Source of the DNA: Candidatus Manganitrophaceae bacterium
Lineage (GTDB): Bacteria > Nitrospirota > Nitrospiria > SBBL01 > Manganitrophaceae
Assembly: GCA_004297235.1 (NCBI GenBank)
Contig: SCUR01000588.1
Span: 1-17,233 of the forward strand
Direction of reading: 5' to 3'
Length of the DNA: 17,233 nucleotides
The translations under genes and the position numbers were made by a program. The notes below the pieces were generated by a model. The model ran no database searches and was not told the DNA's origin. It saw nothing but the letters and a program-made list of their open reading frames with translations. Shown piece by piece: positions 15,257 to 17,233 of this stretch (position 1 is its first letter; the number at the start of each line of letters is the position of its first letter).

Positions 15257-15285
15257 ATGATACCCGATTGAGGTGAGTGTGTGAA
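15257..15285 (-). promoter_or_regulatory. Strong sigma-70-type promoter of the gamma-glutamyl operon
   Basis: On the minus strand TTCACA (15280-15285, 5 of 6) and TATCAT (15257-15262, 5 of 6) are separated by the ideal 17 bases, the best promoter match in the window. It gives a leader of about 45 bases ending in AAAGGAGGT before the ATG at 15203. No operator palindrome is evident around it. Confidence 0.6.
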
Positions 15286-15324
15286 GCGTATTTTCTCATG
15301 CAGAAACGATTTGGAGAACACCGG

Positions 15325-15353
15325 TTGTTCTTATCGGAATATTCTTGTAGAAT
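15325..15353 (+). promoter_or_regulatory. Promoter placing the start site at the histidine kinase ATG
   Basis: TTGTTC (15325-15330, 3 of 6) and TAGAAT (15348-15353, 5 of 6) are 17 bases apart. Only six bases lie between the -10 and the ATG at 15360, so transcription should start at about the A of the ATG. An in-frame TAG at 15348-15350 rules out an earlier start codon. Confidence 0.45.
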
Positions 15354-15359
15354 TCGAAT

Positions 15360-16862
15360 ATGGAGAGTGAGGATCTAAAGCGGACGAAGGAAGCGTTACG
15401 GGCGGCGGAAGAGCAGCTTCGCATTGTGACCGATTCCATATCGGTCCCGGTCACCCGTTGCAGCCGCGATCTCCGTTATCTTTGGGTGAGCAGGCCGTAC
15501 GCCGACTGGCTGGGCCGGCCGGCCGATGAGATCATCGGCCGGCCGATCGCCGACATCCTTGGCCCGGAGGCATTCGAGATGCTCCGGCCTTATTTCGAGC
15601 GGGTCTTGTCGGGACAAGTGGTCCGGTATGAGGAAGCGGTCAAATTCCGGGGTCTGGGCCGCCGGTGGATCGCCGCCGTCTACACCCCCACCTTCGATGC
15701 CGCCGGCGTTCCCGATGGATGGGTGGCGGTGGTCACCGACATCGAAGAGCGCAAGCGGGCCGAGAGTGCGCTGCGGGAGGCGAACGAAACAATCAGGACG
15801 ATCCTCAACAGCATCACCGATCGGTTCATCGGACTGGATAAACAGTGGCGGTACACCTACTTGAATGAGGAAGCCAAACAGCTGATGGTCGCCCTCGGAA
15901 AAGATCCGGACCGACTGATCGGAAAAGTGCTTTGGGACGAATTTCCCAATCTGCCGGCCGAGGATATGTTTCGCCGCGCAATGCGGGAGCGGGTGACGCT
16001 GACCCATGAGTATTATTATGAGCCGATGGGAGAGTGGATCGAGAATCGGATCTATCCGACGCACGACGGCGGGCTTGCCATCTTCGGGAGGACCATCACC
16101 CGGCGCAAACGGATCGAAGAGGCGCTCCGTCAGAAGACGATCGACGCCGAAGAGGCCGGCCGGCTTCGATCGCAATTTGTCTCGAATGTCTCCCATGAGC
16201 TGAGAACCCCCCTCAATGCGATTGTCGGTTACACCTTTCTCCTCTTGAATGGAACGTATGGGCAGATCAACGCGGAGCAGAAAATGCCGCTGGAGGGGGT
16301 GCTCAGAAATACCGATGATCTGCTCAATCTCATTAACAATGTCCTCGATCTTTCGAAAATTGAAGCGGGGAGCCTATCGGTCTCTCTGGATGAGCTGAAT
16401 CTTTCCCTTCTGCTCAAAGAAGTCGTCGAGGCGATGCGGCCCTTGATCGATCCAAAGCCGCTTCAAATTCATTCGAATGGAATGGAAGATCTTCCCTTGA
16501 TCACCTCCGATGAGGCGAAGGTCAGGCAGATTTTTACCAATCTGCTCCTCAATGCCGTGAAGTTTACCCAGAATGGAATCATCACGGTGAGCGGGAAAAA
16601 TTTGCCGCAGAGAGAAGGGATCGAAATTGCCGTTCGGGACAGCGGAATCGGCATCCGACCGGAGGACCTGTCCAAAATCTTCGATGCCTTTCATCAGGTC
16701 GATGCCGGTTTGACGCGGGAATACGGCGGGGTCGGTCTCGGTTTGAGAATCGTAAAAGATTTTCTCGGGTTGCTGAAGGGAGAGATCCGCGTTGAGAGTG
16801 AATACGGAAAGGGATCGACTTTCACTATATTCCTCCCTTACCGGTCGTACGACCTGAAATGA
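15360..16862 (+). CDS. PAS-PAS sensor histidine kinase, cytoplasmic
   Basis: 500 residues, without transmembrane segments. A short N-terminal coiled helix leads into two PAS domains, about 20-130 (ending VAVVTDIEERKRAE) and 142-252 (ending AIFGRTITRRKRIE). The kinase core follows: dimerisation helix with phospho-acceptor H279 in VSHELRTPL, then the ATPase domain with N398 in NLLLNAVKFT, DSGIG at 427-431, FDAFHQVD and the G2 box GGVGLGLRIVKDF. All catalytic boxes are intact. It would autophosphorylate in response to a cytoplasmic cue sensed by the PAS domains and pass phosphate to a response regulator not present in this window. It is divergent from the gamma-glutamyl operon, sharing a 156-base intergenic region, but a regulatory link is only a guess. 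There is no Shine-Dalgarno; the mRNA may be leaderless. Confidence 0.93.
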   Translation: MESEDLKRTKEALRAAEEQLRIVTDSISVPVTRCSRDLRYLWVSRPYADWLGRPADEIIGRPIADILGPEAFEMLRPYFERVLSGQVVRYEEAVKFRGLGRRWIAAVYTPTFDAAGVPDGWVAVVTDIEERKRAESALREANETIRTILNSITDRFIGLDKQWRYTYLNEEAKQLMVALGKDPDRLIGKVLWDEFPNLPAEDMFRRAMRERVTLTHEYYYEPMGEWIENRIYPTHDGGLAIFGRTITRRKRIEEALRQKTIDAEEAGRLRSQFVSNVSHELRTPLNAIVGYTFLLLNGTYGQINAEQKMPLEGVLRNTDDLLNLINNVLDLSKIEAGSLSVSLDELNLSLLLKEVVEAMRPLIDPKPLQIHSNGMEDLPLITSDEAKVRQIFTNLLLNAVKFTQNGIITVSGKNLPQREGIEIAVRDSGIGIRPEDLSKIFDAFHQVDAGLTREYGGVGLGLRIVKDFLGLLKGEIRVESEYGKGSTFTIFLPYRSYDLK

Positions 16863-16896
16863 AATTGAAGCGACCCTCCCGGTAGTGTCCTCATTT

Positions 16897-17089
16897 GCGA
16901 GTTGCAGATAGTTGGTTGGAATGGGGCGTTGCCCCAAGCCCCACGACGGGGGATGCTTCCACCCCAAAGAGCAGGCTCTTTGGGGACCCCGGCTGCCCAC
17001 CCCCCTCTGGTACCCGCTCCATTTTCTGGGGTATTCGATTCCCAGGGCAGCGGGGGGCCCCCCCCAGCACCCCCACGGTCGCAACTCGC
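16897..17089. other. Highly self-complementary element, candidate structured RNA or miniature mobile element
   Basis: The stretch 16863-17233 holds no convincing gene. Within it a closing 9-bp helix pairs 16897-16905 (GCGAGTTGC) with 17081-17089. Inside are a hairpin 16922-16936 (TGGGGC, GTT, GCCCCA); a 9-bp helix with one bulged A pairing 16948-16957 with 17066-17074; a perfect 10-bp hairpin 16962-16985 with a CAGG loop; an 11-bp helix with one mismatch pairing 16987-16998 with 17045-17056; and a small hairpin 17027-17044 within it. These stems are mutually compatible and nested. The base composition (long G and C runs) is unlike the flanking gene. I do not recognise it as a named RNA family; orientation is unknown. 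Confidence 0.55.
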
Positions 17090-17092
17090 TCA

Positions 17093-17127
17093 ACCACGAA
17101 AGAACATCGTGGATTGCGCTTCGTGGT
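17093..17127. other. Pair of mutually exclusive hairpins beside the structured element
   Basis: ACCACGAA at 17093-17100 is the exact complement of TTCGTGGT at 17120-17127, forming an 8-bp stem. Its CCACGA core can instead pair with TCGTGG at 17107-17112 (6 bp, 7-base loop). The sequence between here and 17233 shows only a short CGACC/GGTCG hairpin (17156-17171) and no gene. Confidence 0.35.
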
Positions 17128-17233
17128 GGCCGCTCCTTTCTCTAGGCCAGGCAGGCGACCTGATTTGGTCGATAAACCGTCTATCAAAGTACGCGGGAAT
17201 ATCGCGTCCGCAGGCCGCACACGCGCAGCCTCT

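Noticed and set aside
16374..17220. Minus-strand open frames crossing the kinase end and the folded element
   Set aside because: The composition follows the G/C runs of the repeat, there is no ribosome site or motif, and part is antisense to the kinase.

Overview
This 17.2 kb window comes from a GC-rich bacterial chromosome. Every gene is of an ordinary bacterial type: a Zn-phospholipase C-like lipase, a cardiolipin-synthase-type PLD, GAF/ANTAR and PAS/histidine-kinase signalling proteins, several NAD(P) dehydrogenases and a GH15 glucoamylase. The mix and style (soluble multi-domain sensors, kelch lipoproteins) would fit an environmental lineage such as Nitrospirota, but there is no marker gene, so that placement is only an inference. 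I found no tRNA, rRNA, CRISPR array, transposase or phage gene.

Layout. Positions 1-1689 (minus) hold a two-gene unit: a MobA-like nucleotidyltransferase followed by an exported zinc-dependent phospholipase C-like protein cut by the window edge. Positions 1811-2956 (plus) hold a two-HKD phospholipase D/cardiolipin synthase. It converges on a GAF-GAF-ANTAR RNA-binding regulator (3003-4268, minus). Positions 4460-6789 hold a divergent pair of oxidoreductases, a beta-hydroxyacid dehydrogenase (minus) and a zinc alcohol dehydrogenase (plus), with promoters facing outward. Positions 6986-9246 hold a small four-helix membrane protein and a GH15 glucoamylase whose 3' ends overlap by 13 bases. Positions 9459-10893 hold a kelch-propeller lipoprotein gene broken by one frameshift near 9738.

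The most coherent system is the four-gene minus-strand operon 15203 to 10926: glutamine-synthetase-like ligase, PuuD-type gamma-glutamyl hydrolase, SDR dehydrogenase, aldehyde dehydrogenase. The genes are 4-11 bases apart, each has a Shine-Dalgarno sequence in or beside the end of the previous gene, and all sit behind one near-consensus promoter. The set matches a gamma-glutamylation route for amine catabolism. An SDR is present where the E. coli Puu pathway has a FAD oxidase, which suggests an amino alcohol substrate rather than a diamine; this is inference.

A PAS-PAS histidine kinase (15360-16862, plus) is divergent from that operon and may be read from a leaderless transcript. Downstream of it, 16863-17233 has no convincing gene but contains an elaborately self-complementary element (16897-17089) with at least six nested or adjacent stems, the best candidate here for an undescribed structured RNA or miniature mobile element.
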